Source of the DNA: Ustulina deusta | Taxonomy: Eukaryota > Ascomycota > Sordariomycetes > Xylariales > Xylariaceae | Reading direction: 5' to 3' | NCBI GenBank assembly: GCA_023159155.1 | Contig: JAJNNX010000022.1 | Coordinates: 726,892-790,891, forward strand | DNA: 64,000 nt | Shown here: piece by piece, positions 1 through 13,535 of the stretch | Numbering within the stretch: the first letter of the stretch is position 1 | Layout of the letters: each line of letters starts with the position of its first letter | Program-made: the position numbers and the translations under genes | The notes under the pieces: model-generated | What the model was told of the DNA's origin: nothing | The model's database searches: none | Seen by the model: only the letters and a program-made list of their open reading frames with translations

Positions 1-374
1 AGTATAACCCTTTGGTATAACTTTTTAGCCCTTTAAATAACTTATTCTTTTGTAATTTTTTGATATATTTTTATATAAAAACGTATATAATTTTGTCTAG
101 ACCTGATGTATGTAGCAGTATTTGCTAGTATTTTTGTGTTAGAACTTAGGTGGGTGCTACGCTTTTATTCCGAAAGGCTGGCCACTACTTCGAACCTAAG
201 CTAAATCTCCGTGTGAGAAGTCACGCCGTAGCTCTTACTACTTTTTATATATATAAATCTTTATATAACTGTAGTAACGTTTTCTAGTAGTATATATATA
301 GGTCGGAGTTTGTAGAATAGGTACTGATTGGCCTTGTGGATAGATTGATAGACTTGGTGAATAACTCTAAAAAT

Positions 375-3315
375 TGCAAGTGTAAGCGCGGTCCCATACA
401 AATTAGTATAGGTAGCTGCTCGTATACGAAAAGAAATTGTAAATCGGCAGTAATAACACATAAAATAGCTGATTAGCGCAGCAATGATGCATTAACTAAT
501 CGGCAGTGCTGCAATAACTATATAATATGTATAGTACGAACAGGTCTATATATAAAATAGTATGGGGAGTTGTTCGTACGCAACCAAATGACTAATCAGC
601 GCAGCAATAACAATTTGTTAGTGCTGTGCTGTACGCGTAGCAACAAACTGATTAATTAGCGCAGTAATAACGAATTGACTGATCGGTAGCGTTGCGATAA
701 CTATATAACATATATAGTACAAACAAGTTTATATACAATTAGTATAGGGAATTGTTCGTACGTAACATGTTGACTAATTAGTGCAGCAATAATGATTTAT
801 TAGTGCTGTGCTCTATCCGTAGCGCTACATACGTATTGCTATGTGTATAAGGCGTACAACATATAGGTTGTATAGGTATGAGCAGATTGCTATATAAATT
901 GTATAGGCAATTGCTTGTATGCCTATATCTTTTATATAACACACTAACTGATCGGTACAGCAATTGAATAGACTGATTAGTACAGTGTAGGGCTAATCGG
1001 AAGGTCTTTGTATAGGTGATTAATATATGTGCAAGCAGGTTCATATATAAAATTATATGTACGCCTGTTTGTATGCAACTGAAAAACGTGGTAGACTTGC
1101 TGATTGACGGCATATATAACAAGGAAATCGCTGATTAATAGCGAACGGGGTGTAATGTGTTAATACAAGCATACATACATATAAATTAGTATGGGTGGCT
1201 GCTTGTACGCATATATAATAGCTAAGTTGCTAATCAATCGTACGTATAATAGTTAAACTAGCTAATCGGCAGCGTAGCAGTCTATTAATTGGCTAGCTAA
1301 ACAATAGCTTCCTTTGGATTATAGGTGTAGGAGCATATTTGCATACAAATTATATAGAGATCTGCTCGTACAGCTATTAAACGAAGGGCTTATTAGTATA
1401 GCTATTAGAACCAGGGGCTAAACAAAGGACTAGCTAATTAATAGTATAGCAATTTGTTGATTGAAACTATAAATAAACGTTCTTTTGTAGGCCACAAATA
1501 TATTTGTATATAAATTAGTATATGAATGTATTTGTATGCTACTAAACGTAGTAGGTTTGACTGATTAACAACCCAAAGGGCGATATATAGCGCTAATACT
1601 GCAACAAAAACAACGCTTCTAAAACAAGGCTTCTAAAAACAAGGTTTAAATAGCGCTTCCTTTGGACCGTACGTATTCGAGCTGACTCCCATATAAACTA
1701 TATGGGCACTTGTTCGTACGGCGACTCGTATGGGGAACTGGCTGATCAACGGTATGGAAGCCTGAAAATAACAAAAAACAACAAAAATGCCGAATATGCT
1801 GAAAAACGCTGGAAATGCTAAAAATGCTAAACAACAAATTTAACGAAAACGGAGGTGTATATATAGCTAATAAAAGCTTGGAACAAATATGTAGCTTGGA
1901 GCGAACTTCCCTGTGGGCTATAGTACTGCAAGCGTATTTATATATAAATATGTACGGGAATCTGTTTGTAGGGCTGTTTGTGACGGGGGATCCGGCTGAT
2001 CGCTAATAAAACGCTAACTGAACAAAGGACTGAACGAAGGGCTTTTTGAAGCGACGGCTTCCTATGGATAATGTGTGTACGAGCAGGTTTGCATATAAAC
2101 TTATATAGCAACTTGTTTGTACGGTATTTGAATATAGACTTGACTGATTAATGCAACGGTAATATGTACGGCTGGCTAATAAGGCAGTTAACTAGCTGAT
2201 TAACGCGTATAGCTAGCGATGGGCTAATTATAAACTAGAACGAAGGCTTCCCCGGAGGCTATATATTTGTGAGCTGGTTTGTATAGTAACTTGTATAGGA
2301 CTTGGCTCGTAGGTATATTCGGATAGGGGGGGACTTGCGAGGGCAATTGGCTAATCGATTAGCTAGCTAATTGACTGATTAGCGGCTTAGAACAAAGAAC
2401 TTTTTTTGGACTAAAAGGCGTATAAGTATATTTATATACAAAATAGTATATAGGTCTGCTTAAACAACTTTTTAACGAAAGGACTAACTGATTAACTGAT
2501 TTAATAATATAACTGCTTTAGTAATATAACTGGCTTAGCAATGCGTATGGCTGGCTAACAAGGCAGCTAACTGGCTGATTAACGCGTATAGCTAGCGATG
2601 GGCTAATTGCAGACTGATCGGCGTGTCGTACGTATAGCGTATGTGTAGCGTACAGGTAGGAGCATGTTCGCATAGTAGTTTGTATGGCGGACTGCTCGAA
2701 TACGTATATGAACGTACGAACTAACTAATTAACGCAAACTAAGCCGATTGGGCTAATTAACGCGTATTGCTAGCTTAGCTAACTAGAGTGGCTACTTAAA
2801 GGCTTCTTTAGACTTAGATAGCTATAAGCAAGGTTGTATATAAAATTGTATAGCGGGTTGTTTGTAGGTGTATTTTGGCAGGGGATTTGGCAGGCAATCG
2901 TATAGCTAAAGCAGCAAGAGTAGCGAGGCTAATTAATGGTATAGTAATTGGCTTGGTTAGTTGTACGGATTAGGCTACATATAGCTAACAAACTAGGCTT
3001 CCCGGAAGGTGTATAGCTATAAGTAGACTTATATATAGATTTGTATGGAGGGCTGCTCGTAGGTATATTCGTACGGGGAATTAGCTATTTGTAGGTTAGC
3101 TAAGTTGGCTAGTCAAGTTGGCTAGGTTGGTTGGTCTGACTAAATTGGCTATATTAGTTTTTGTGCAGCTGGTATTGAGTTTATTAACGGGTTGTAGATA
3201 TATTTATATATAAATTTATATAGAAAAGCGTTAAGCATTGGTTTCTGATTATAGGTTGTGCTCTAAGGAGCAATAAGTATATGCGAGCATTGTTATATAT
3301 AAATTTGTATAGCGG
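375..3315 (+). repeat. Array of about 18 diverged hairpin units inside Z copy A
   Basis: Roughly every 110-180 bases a unit of about 46 bases recurs: a GTACGAACA-like left arm, a core resembling TATATAAATTAGTATAG, and a TGTTCGTAC-like right arm. The clearest unit is at 534-579, with perfect 9-base arms (534-542 and 571-579). Others lie near 717-762, 1030-1075, 1325-1375, 1660-1720, 2065-2115, 2265-2310, 2650-2700, 2820-2870 and 3010-3062. The spacers share phrases such as ctgattaacgcagcaat. Arms differ mainly by C/T and G/A changes. Confidence 0.7.
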
Positions 3316-3349
3316 ACTGCTTTATTGTAGCTTTACCGAGAATACTATT

Positions 3350-3616
3350 AAAGAAGAACGGAGCAACTTAATATTAAAAACAACTAAAAATAATAAAAAC
3401 AAACTAGAGCGCCTACTACTAAAAAACTGGTATGAATTTTATACGTCTAAAGTAAGTGTTGCTTTAAGAAGTTCGAAAGCTTTTATAGCTATTCGAACTT
3501 TTGAATATAGCTGAAGATCAGCCGATTCGGGCCGCAGGCGGCCCGAATACAGCTAACAATTGACGTGCAGCCACATTCGCAGCTGCCAGCGGGCCGCTAG
3601 CACCAGCCCTACTGCA
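3350..3616 (+). repeat. Z terminal repeat (LTR-like), copy A right end
   Basis: A 267-bp module starting AAAGAAGAACGG and ending CCTACTGCA. Exactly 267-bp counterparts occur at 9408-9674, 13269-13535, 17128-17394 (reverse) and 30834-31100, 35049-35315 (forward). Identical length in all six copies supports these limits. It contains a GC-rich palindrome. Confidence 0.8.
3525..3548. repeat. GC-rich 11-bp palindrome in the Z terminal repeat
   Basis: Arms ATTCGGGCCGC and GCGGCCCGAAT are perfectly complementary with a 2-base loop (AG). Versions with 10-bp arms occur at 9477-9498 and 35225-35246. Copies near 13340, 17197 and 31010 have one or more transitions. Confidence 0.85.
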
Positions 3617-6170
3617 ATATATAAATAATGTTTTAATATAATTAAACAGATTAAAAAAGAACTATTTAAAAAAAATAAAATAAATCTTAAATATTTTATA
3701 AGCCGTAAGCTTATATTTTAATATTAATAAGTATAAATTTAGAATAATTATAATAAAATATTTAGGATTTATTATTAAAGCTAGAATAAAAATACAAATA
3801 AACTTTAAAAAAATAAGAGCTATTTATAAATAAAAAGCTTTTAAATTATTTAAAAGTATAAAAAACTTTTTAAGTTTTATAAATTTTTATAAATAATTTA
3901 TACTAAAATATATTAATATTATAATACTACTTATAGCTTTAACTAAAAAAAAAACCTTATTTTATTAAAAAAATATAAAAAACGCTACTTTTAAATAGTT
4001 TAAATTATTTTTTATAATAAAACTAGTTTTTGCTTAATTTAACTTAAATAAATTTATAATACTAAAAATAAATTGTTTTAAAATAGCTTATAATAATTGC
4101 TTATCTTAATATAACAAATATAAAATTTTCTGCTTAATAGTATATTTTTTATAAAAACTTTTATTTATAAAAAATAATTATAAAATTTATAATAAAAAGT
4201 TTTTAATAATTATAAACTATATAAATATATAAAATAGTAAGCTATAAAGCTTTAAAAAAACATTTTTAGTATTTTTAAACTATAAAAACTTAAAATATTT
4301 TATAACTTTAAAAAAGCTTTTAAAAAAACAAATCAAATAAGCTAAATTTTTAGCTAACTTTAAATTTATGCTTACTTATAAAACAAGAATAAATAATGCT
4401 TAGCTAAACACTTTATTATAAAAAAAATAAAACTTATTTTTAAAAACAAACAAACAACTTATTAAAAAAAAATTTACGTTATTTTGCTAAAAATAAATAG
4501 TTCTTAAGCTATATAGCAATATAAAAATAAACTTATTAAAGTTCTAAAAAAATAAACTACTTTTAAAATATTAGGTTTTTATATATAAAAACTTCTAATA
4601 AGTTTAAAATATTATGCTAGATTAGGTCTTTAGTTACTAATTAGCAATTAAAGCTATAAAAAATAATAAATAAAAATTCTTACTAAATATAAAAATAAAT
4701 AAAAAATCTTTAAATATTAATATTTTAAAATATAAAATTAAAGCAAACAATATTTTATAATATTAAAATTATATATAAGTATTAAACTAAAAGTTATTTT
4801 AAATTAGCTTAATTTAAAACTATTATAATTTAATATTAATAAAATATTTAAAAAAAAACAAAACTATAGTAATACTAGCTAGGAACTACTTTTAGCTAAG
4901 TATATACTAAATAGTATACTGCTTTATTAATAATTATAATATATATAATAAAAAAACTATTTAAAAATATAAAAAGCAAAGCTTTTTTAAGCTATTTTTA
5001 GTTCTAAAGCAGTTCTAAAGCAAACTATTTATAAATTTTATAACAAACTTCCCTATAATAAAAAATAATAACCTATTTTTTATTATAATAATTATTAATA
5101 AATTAAACAAAATAGTTATTATTAAAACTATATAGTTAATAAATATAAAAATATATATTAAATAATTTATATATTATTTTTAATACTTTTATAAATTCTT
5201 AAAAATAATTACTAATAATAAAAAAACAAATTAAATAAAAACTTTTTAATAATATTTTTGCAAACTAGTTAAAATAAAACAAAAACTAAATACTATTTAT
5301 TATCTTAAAACAAATAATACTATAAAAAAAACTAACTAAAAAATTTTAGCCTATTTTTATATATTTATTATTTATATATAACTAGATTAAAAAGTATTAC
5401 TACTAAACGTAATACTAGCAATTAATAACAAAAATTTGTTTATAATAGGGCTAAACTTATTTTTTGCTTAATATAAATATTATATAAACTTAATCAAACT
5501 AATAATTTGTTTACTTATACTAGTTAAAAAACCAAAAGTACTAGCTAAAACATTTGTTTAATAATTAAAAAACGTCTAAAAATTTGCTTAAACTACTATA
5601 GCTGCAATGCAATAATATATAAAAAAAACAACTAATAATAAACGTAGTCCCGCGGACCGCTTCAAAAAAAAAATTTAAATATAACTAAACCTAAAAAATA
5701 TTACTACGGACCAACCTTTTTAAAAACTAACATAGCTCTACTTTAAATATAAAATAACTAAAGTTATAAACTTCTATATAATAAAACTAGATATTCTTAA
5801 AAAAATATATAATTGCTTTTATATTAATTTTTTATAACAAATAGCTATAAATTTCTTTTTATTATAAATTAACCTAAATATATAACTATTAGTAGTACTA
5901 CCTAAAAATAATAAATTTTAAATAAAAAGTATTCTATAAATAAAAAACAAACAAAAAAAAAACTAAAGTAAGCTTATTTGCTGCAAAATTAGAATTAAGT
6001 AGGCTAGTTATTAGTAACCTATATAAAAACTTCTTAATAATTTTGCTAATACTGCAGCTCTAGAGCAGTTCGAGGCTAAACATAGAAACGCTTACACGTA
6101 CAAAGGCCCCACTGCTAAAAAAAAGAGCCAACAAAAACAAACCAGCTAGTAAGCTAGTATAGTTTGCGCT
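3617..6170 (+). pseudogene. Degraded Gypsy (chromodomain type) pol: RT end, RNase H, integrase, chromodomain
   Basis: Translated through its many stops, the plus strand still reads as the second half of a Ty3/Gypsy polyprotein. The reverse transcriptase tail is seen as KYLGFII (about 3756-3776) and LSFINFYK (about 3873-3893, compare LGFANFYRRFI). It is followed by an RNase H-like stretch, integrase C-terminal phrases (GLNLFFA near 5450; RSPADRFK near 5650; LNLKNI, then KYKITKVI near 5750) and chromodomain-like text ending near KKRANKNK at about 6130. The upstream half is missing because Z copy A interrupts it at 3616. The stops are mostly TAA/TAG, as expected from RIP of CAA, CAG and TGG codons. 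It encodes no functional enzyme. The family call rests on order and spacing of motifs, not on a search. Confidence 0.8.
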
Positions 6171-8079
6171 ACAAATTAGGAATTATATATATATATATAT
6201 ATTTTTTTTTTAATTTAATTACTAATATTATAGGTTATTATAGGCCAAAAAACAAAAATCAAACATACAAAAAACTAAAAAAAAGCCTACCAAAGGCATT
6301 TATATTAATTTTTAGTTTAGCTATGTTATAAAACTAGTACTAAGCAGCTATAAAGCTGCTAAACCTTTATATTATTTTTATTTTTATTATTAGCCCTATT
6401 TATTCCGTTAAAATATAACTACTTATAAATAAAACTTAAAGCATTACTAAATTGTTCTTTAGTAAATATATAAATAAAAAAACTAAGCTTATTAGTAAAC
6501 GCTAAACTATTAAAACCTAAAAACAAACATTTTATATAAATATTTATTATATATTTAATAATACTTAAATAATTATTAATAGTTATAAAACTATTAGCAA
6601 GCCGTTTTATACCTAAAATATAATACTTAGTAACTATTATATTATATTTAATAGCTATAGTTATATATTTAAAAACTACTAAATATATTTAATTATTTAT
6701 TTAATGTTTGTTAATAAACAAATAGCTATAATTAAATAAAAAAATAGCTAATATATTTAAAAAAGTTTTTTTTTAATGCTAAAAAAAATTAGCAATTAAT
6801 TTATACTTAACGTACAGATTAAGAATAGCTTACTAAACAACTAGCTTTAAAACTAATAGCTTTTTATTTTTTAATACTTATTATTATAAATTAATAAGTA
6901 TTAAACTACTTATAAATAAATAAAAAATATTTAATTATTAATATTTTAATAGTTATAAATATAAGCGCTTTTAAATAAGCGTTTAAATATAATAACTATT
7001 TTAAATATATAAACTAGCTATATATAAATAAAAAAGTTAATAATTATAAGCAATAAAAAAATAATAAGTAAACAATTAACTTATAGTACTATATAAATAA
7101 TTAAAGTTTTTATTTAAGCTAATATAATATTTATATTACTTACTAGTTTTTAAGCAATAAATTAGCAAAACATAAATATATACTAAGCTTAAAAATAGCT
7201 AACTTTATATATTTATATAAAAGTAGCAAAAATATTTTATAAGCTAGCTAATATACTAAACTATTTATTAATAAATAAAAAATAAAAAAAAAGCAATACT
7301 TTGCTTACTTCGAAATATAAAAACATATAAGCATTAGATATATTATAAATAAAAGTTATACGTTTGTTCCGGAGCAAAAGCAGTATATTTATAACTAGTA
7401 AGCAATAGAAAAGCAAAAAAACAAAAAAACAAAAGCTAAACCGGCTACTAAACATATATAAACTATTTTATATTAAACAAATAATAAAAACAAATATATA
7501 ATAAATATATTATTTTTTATAATAGAATAAAAAAGGAGTACTTAATAAAAAAAAAAAAAAGTTACTTACTAATTAATATTATTGCTAAAAAAAAAAAAAA
7601 AAAAAAAAAGAAAAGTTAAAAAAACTAAAAAAGTTTATATAAACCTAGCTAAAGCAGTAAGCAGTAGTAATAAGTAGGTCGGTACGTACTAGCAATATAT
7701 TAGCTAAGTAAGTATATATATTGCCTAAAAAGTATATATATTGCTTAGAAAGTATATATATTGCTTAAAAAAAATATATATTGCTTAAAAAAAACGCATT
7801 TTTTTTTGCTTGTTAACTACTGCTTATACGCTATATACTACTTATTTTGTAGCTCCCGAGCTAGAAAAAAAAAAAAATAATATTATAAGTAAGGCTAGCT
7901 TTAAAAGCTTTGCTAATTAATAAAAGTTCTGGACTTCTGCCGGAACTTATAGAACTTTTTACAGAAATACATTAGAAAAGTGCGTTAGAACTCCGCGCTA
8001 GCAATACATTAATAGCTATATAGCTATAAAAACTCTACTCTTGCAAAATCTTTTTTTTTTTTTTTTTTTCCCTAAGTTA
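6171..8079. other. AT-rich stretch without a recognisable gene
   Basis: Nothing readable as a protein on either strand. It holds an (AT)n run (about 6184-6202), A-homopolymers near 7546-7610 and the short tandem repeat at 7711-7790. It probably contains the 3' end of the Gypsy relic and the truncated downstream end of Copia relic X, but no LTR boundary could be fixed. The open frame at 7261-7455 (minus) is low-complexity and not credible. Confidence 0.5.
7711..7790 (+). repeat. 20-bp tandem repeat, 4 copies
   Basis: Unit agtatatatattgcttaaaa repeated four times in exact register, with one to three substitutions per copy. Confidence 0.9.
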
Positions 8080-9402
8080 GTTAATAAACAGTATTTCCTG
8101 GCCATTCGGCTAAATCTTTTTATATCTATATACTATTTTAAACGGAATAATATTAAGTATAATATATAGACTTTTATTTTAAAAATAATTAATAACTATT
8201 ATAATTTTAGGTTAATATTTTAATAAAATAATACTTTTTATTATTATTAAAAATAGTTTATTTTATATAGTTATATTAAAACTTTTAGCTATTCTATTAC
8301 TTTTATATTGTTTTATTAAAACAAATTCAACTTTGATACTTTTTTATAATACTTATTATTTAGCTTTTTTAGTAACAAACTTTTTACCTTTATTTTTATA
8401 TATTAATTAATATTTTTTGTTTTATTATTTCGTTTTTTATAGTTTATTAATAAATTTTCTAATATATAACCAAACTTTTTTATAGTTTGTTATTATTTTA
8501 AGTTTACTAAATTAGCTATATAAATTAATTATTATAAACTAATACTTTTTTTTTTATATTTTTTAATATAAAAAAAGCTATAAATATTTATAAAAATAAC
8601 TTTTTTTATATATTTTCTTTTTAAAAGACTTCTTTTATAAGGCCTTTTTTTTATTTTTTTATACTAAAATCTTATTTTAAAACTAATTTAATAAGTTACT
8701 AGTACTAAAAAAATTATTTAATAAAAAATATAAAAAAGTTTCTAAAATATAATATAATAATTAATATATTTAAAAGTTTTAAAAAAATAATTATATATTA
8801 TTTTTTAATAAGTAATATTTTTGCTTTTTTATTTAATAGCTATATTACAAAAATCAAATTAACGCCTAATTTTAAAATATAAAATATATTATAAAAAATA
8901 ATTCTAATAAGTTCTTTTATTATAACAATTTATTTAATAAGATTTTTTTTTTCTATAAATATTTTGATTTTTTTAACCCTTTTAATTATAATTTTTCCAA
9001 AATTAAGTTTTTTATAATTAAACAGTTCGTTTTTATTTTAAGTAATATATTATTTATATTTTAAATCTAGAACTTAAACCTTTTTTAATAAATAATTAAT
9101 ATTTATTATATAAAATAATTTAAAAATTTTATTATTTTTCCTACTTCAAATAATAATATAAACTTATATATTCTAGTTTATAATATTTTTAATAGGGCTA
9201 TTACTTTTTGTAGTATTTTATTTTAAAAAACTTATTAATATTATAATTGCTTATTTTAATAAATTAAATCTTTAGATCTAAAATCTAATATAAATAAAAT
9301 AAAATTAGTTTTATATTAAATATTTAGAATACTTTATATAATAAAGCAAATATATAAATTAAATTATAAAAAATCAAATAGTTTAGCTTAAAAATCTTAT
9401 AT
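8080..9402 (-). pseudogene. Copia relic X, part 3: integrase region
   Basis: Minus-strand translation through stops gives a Ty1/Copia integrase C-terminus at about 8100-8250: VINYF, NKSLY, then IIPFKIVYKYKKI. This corresponds to the family's AxYLxNRxP ... TPFExxYxxKP signature. The sequence is T-rich on the plus strand, as expected for a RIP-decayed minus-strand gene. Its upstream (gag) part lies at 17395-18222 beyond the inserted double Z element; no Copia reverse transcriptase follows downstream, so X is truncated. Joining of the parts is inference, supported by strand, order and the AATAT duplication around the Z insertion. Confidence 0.65.
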
Positions 9403-9407
9403 AATAT

Positions 9408-9674
9408 TGCAGCAGGGCTGGTGCTAGCGGCCCGCTGGCAGCTGCAAATGTGGCTGTACATTAATTGTTAGCTGTATTCGGGCCGCCTGCGGCCCGAACC
9501 GGCTGATTTTCGGCTGCATTTAGGGGTTCGAATAGCTATAAAAGCTTTCGAACTTCTTAGAGCAACACTTACTACAGATGTATAGTATTTATACTAGTTT
9601 TTTAGTAATAAGCACTTTAGTTTGTTTTTATTATTTTTAGTTATTTTTAGTGTTAAGTTGCTCCGTTTTTTTTT
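9408..9674 (-). repeat. Z terminal repeat, left end of Z1
   Basis: 267 bp, begins TGCAGCAGGGCTGGTGC and ends in a T-run. It is the least mutated reverse-orientation copy, and it keeps the GC palindrome at 9477-9498. Confidence 0.85.
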
Positions 9675-12600
9675 AATAATATCTTTAGTAAAGCTATAAT
9701 AAAGCAGTCCACTATACAAATTTATATATAATAATGCTTACATATGCTTATTACTTCTTGGAGCGCAACTTATAATTAAAAACCAATATTTAACGCCCTT
9801 TTATATAAATTACTATACAAATATGTTTATAACCTATTAATTACTTTAATGCTAGCTTTACGCAAAAATAACCTAGTTAAACCAACCAACCTAGTTAATT
9901 AGTTAACTAGTTAATTAGCCAACCTATAAACAGCTAATTCTTTATACAAATATATCTATAAGTAGCCCTTTATATAAATCTATATATAAGTCTGCTTATA
10001 GCTATACATTTTCTAGAAAGCCTAGTTTGTTAGCTATACACATTAAACAGCCGATTAAGCCTACTCCGTACAACCAACCAAGCTAGCCTATACATATTAA
10101 TTAGCCTTACTGCTAGCCGTACAATTAACCGCCGAGTCCCTTGCTAGAATATACCTACAAACAACCTGCTATATAATTTTGTATATAAACCTATTTATAG
10201 CTATCCAAGTCTAAAGAAGCCTTTAGGTAGCCACTCCAGTTAGTTAGCCAAGCTATATATATATTAATTAGCTAATTTAGCTCAGTTTGCGTTAATTAAT
10301 TAGTTCGTACGTTTATATACATATTTAAGCAGTCCGCTATACAAATTTATATATAAACACGCTTTTACTTGTATACTATACATATAACACACCAATTAGC
10401 CAATTGCCCTTGTTTTCTAGGCCTTATTAGCTAGGCTAGTTATATATGCGTTGGTTAGCCCAATCGGCCTATTGCTTTATTAGCCAGCTATACATATTGC
10501 TAAATTAATTAGTTAGTTAGTCTTTTTATTAAAAAATTATTTAAGCAGACCTATATATATTTTATATATAAATATATTTGTATGCCTTTTAGTCCAAAAA
10601 AAATTTTTGTTCTAAACTACCGATTAGTTAGTTAGCTAGCTAATTAATTAGCTAAATTGCTTTGTTAGCTAGCCGTACATATTGCTACTTATATTAATTA
10701 GTTATTTATATTAATTAATCAAGTTTATATTTAAATATTTATATAAATAAGTTGCTATATAAGTTTATATATAAACTTACTTATATATATATTACTTATA
10801 AAAAACTATTGCTTTAAATCTTTTGTTTTATTAGTAGTTAGCTAGATCCCCTATTATAAATAGTCCTATAAATAGATCCTTATATATTTTATATATAAAT
10901 ACGCTTGTAATACTATAGCTTACAAAAAAGTTTATTTTAAGCTATACATTTATTTTAAACTTCCGTTAGCTATATATATACTTTTAGTTTTATTAATTTT
11001 ATTATTTTAATATCTTTAGTATATTCTAGCGTTTTTTAGCATATTTAGCATTTTTATTATTTTTTGTTATTTTTAAGCCTTTATACTATTAATTAGCCAG
11101 TTCCTTATATAAGTTGCTATACAAACAAATATTTATATAGTTTATATAAGAGTTAGCTCAAATATATATAGTCCAAAAAAAACACTGTTTAAACTTTATT
11201 TTTAAAGCTTTATTTTAAAAGCATTATTTTTATTATAGTATTTAGCGCTATATATTGCCCTTTTTATATTATTAATTAGCTAAGCCCCTTATATTTAATA
11301 ATATATAAACATATTTATATATTAATTTATATACAAATATATTTATAGCTTATAAATAAGCATTTATTTATAGTTTTAATTAACAAATTATATACTAATT
11401 AGCTAGTTTTTTGCTTTAGTAGCTATACTGTTTAGTTTTATATTTAATAGCTATATAAGCAGATTTTTATATAATTTATATATAAATATACTTTTATACC
11501 TATAGTTTAAAAAAAACTATTATTTAGCTAGCTAATTAATAAACTACTATATTGCTAATTAGCTAATTTAGTTATATATATATTAATTAATTATATATAC
11601 ATATTAGCTAGTTTAGCTATTATATATACAATTAATTAGCGACTTAGCCGATATAATTATATATAAGCAGCTACTTATACTAATTTATATATATATATGC
11701 TTATATTAATTTGTTATACCCTATTTGCTATTAATTAGCTATTTTTGTTATATATATATTAATTAGTAAGTTTACTATGTTTTATATAAATTTTAGTTAT
11801 ATTTACTATTAATCAATAAATCTATTATATTTTTTAGTTATATATAAGCAGGCATATATATAATTTTTTATACAAACCTGCTTATATATATATTAATTAT
11901 TTATATAAAAGCTTTCCGATTAGCCCTATACTTTTTATATTAATTAGTTTATTTGCTTGCTATACTAATTAATTAGTATATATAAAAAATATAGGCATAC
12001 AAACAATTGCTTATATAATTTATATAGCAATTTGTTTTTATTTATATAACTTATATGTTCTACGCCTTATATATATAGTAATATATATATAGCGCTATAA
12101 ATATAGCATAGCATTAACAAATTATTATTACTATGCTAATTAGTTAGTTATATTAGTATTACTATACTAACTCATTAATTTATTATATATAAGCAATTTT
12201 TTATACTATTTTATATATAAACTTGCTTATAGTATATATTATATAATTAGCCGCACTACTAATTAGTTTATTATTACTATATATATATTATAGTATTAAC
12301 AAATTATTATTGCTATACTAATTAATTATTTAGTTATATATAAACAACTACCTATACTATTTATATATAAACTTGTTTATACTATATATATTATATAGTT
12401 ATTGCAGTACTACTAATTAATTAATATATTATTACTATACTAATTAATTTATTATATATAAACAACCTCCTATACTATTTTATATAAAAGCTTGTTTATA
12501 ATATATATATTATATAATTATTACAATACTACTAATTAGTTAATATATTATTACTATACTAATTAGCTATTTTATATATTATTACTACTAATTAATAAGT

Positions 12601-13268
12601 TTTTTTTATATATAAACAGCTATTTATACTAATTTATATAAGGTTATATTTATACTTATAATTTTTAAAATTATTTATAAAGTTTATTTATAAAGCTAAT
12701 TAAAGCCTATTTTATAAACTCCAACCTATATATATACTATTAAAAAACATTACTATAATTATATAAAGATTTATATATATAAAAAATAATAAAAGCTATA
12801 GCATAACTTTTTATATAAAAATTTAGCTTAAGTTTAAAGTAATAACTAATTATAGTACTTATTTAAGTTCTAATACAAAATATTAGCAAATATTACTATA
12901 TATATTAAGTTTAAATAAAATTATATATATTTTATATAACAAAATATTAATAAAATATAAAAAAATAAAGTATTTAAAAAGCTAAAAAGTTATACTAAAA
13001 AGTTATACTAAAAAGTATACTAAAAAATATATAAACTAAAAAAAAAACTATAAACTAAAGGAAGTCTAATATAATATATAACTAGTTTAGTAATTAGCTA
13101 ATCAAAAGCTTAATAGCTTAATAAGTTAAAGCTAGTTCTTTTTTTTTTTAAACTATTAAAGCCTAAAAGTTCGAATAAATATTATATTATATTATTTTTT
13201 TTAATATTTTTAGCCCTACAGTTAGATTTAAAGCTATCTAAAGAATAAAGTTCCAAATAAAAAAAGTT
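9675..13268 (-). repeat. Non-coding Z interior with hairpin units (first unit of Z1)
   Basis: Reverse complement of the array in copy A: tatacaaatttatatataaa-type cores flanked by decayed arms, spaced by ctaattaattagc-like text. It becomes progressively more AT-rich toward 11700-12700, where poly-TA text obscures the arms. Confidence 0.7.
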
Positions 13269-13535
13269 TATAGTAGAGCTAATACTAGCGGCCCGCTAGT
13301 AGCTACAAATATAGCTATATATTAATTATTAGCTATATTTAGGCCGCTTGTAGCCCGAACTAGCTAATCTTTAGCTATATTCAAAAATTCAAATAGTTAT
13401 AAAAGCCTTCGAACTTCTTAAAGCAACACTTACTATAAACATATAATATTTATACTAGTTTTTTAATAGTAGGCGCTTTAGTTTGTTTTTATTATTTTTA
13501 GTTATTTTTAATATTAAGTTGCTCCGTTTTTTTTT
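13269..13535 (-). repeat. Z terminal repeat, middle of Z1
   Basis: 267 bp. The start TGCAGCAGGGCT has become TATAGTAGAGCT, purely by G-to-A and C-to-T changes. Confidence 0.85.

Larger units (their letters stand above)
1..3616 (+). mobile_element. Partial Z element (copy A), cut by the window start
   Basis: Repeat element of a family seen four times in this window. Its start lies outside the window. The right end is a 267-bp terminal repeat (3350-3616), and the rest is a non-coding interior that matches 31340-35048 in the same orientation and 9675-13268 and 13536-17127 in reverse. It ends in CTGCA followed by ATATA. No protein-coding signal is visible; the short ORFs inside are not conserved between copies. 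I read it as a non-autonomous LTR-flanked element (LARD-like) inserted in the Gypsy relic that continues at 3617, because that relic begins abruptly in mid reverse transcriptase. The family assignment is inference; the repeat itself is directly visible. Confidence 0.75.

Noticed and set aside
375..3315. Regular repeat spacing reminiscent of a CRISPR array
   Set aside because: The sequence is eukaryotic, the units are diverged and palindromic, the spacing varies from 110 to 180 bases, and no cas-like gene exists.
3440..3510. ggttcgaa-type phrases in Z terminal repeats that resemble a tRNA T-arm
   Set aside because: No cloverleaf could be drawn around them, and they recur only as part of the repeat.
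261..3514. Several ORFs of 60-114 codons in copy A (261-461, 778-1122, 1646-1837, 1815-2006, 3281-3514)
   Set aside because: They run through the hairpin repeats, are not conserved between Z copies and have no domains.
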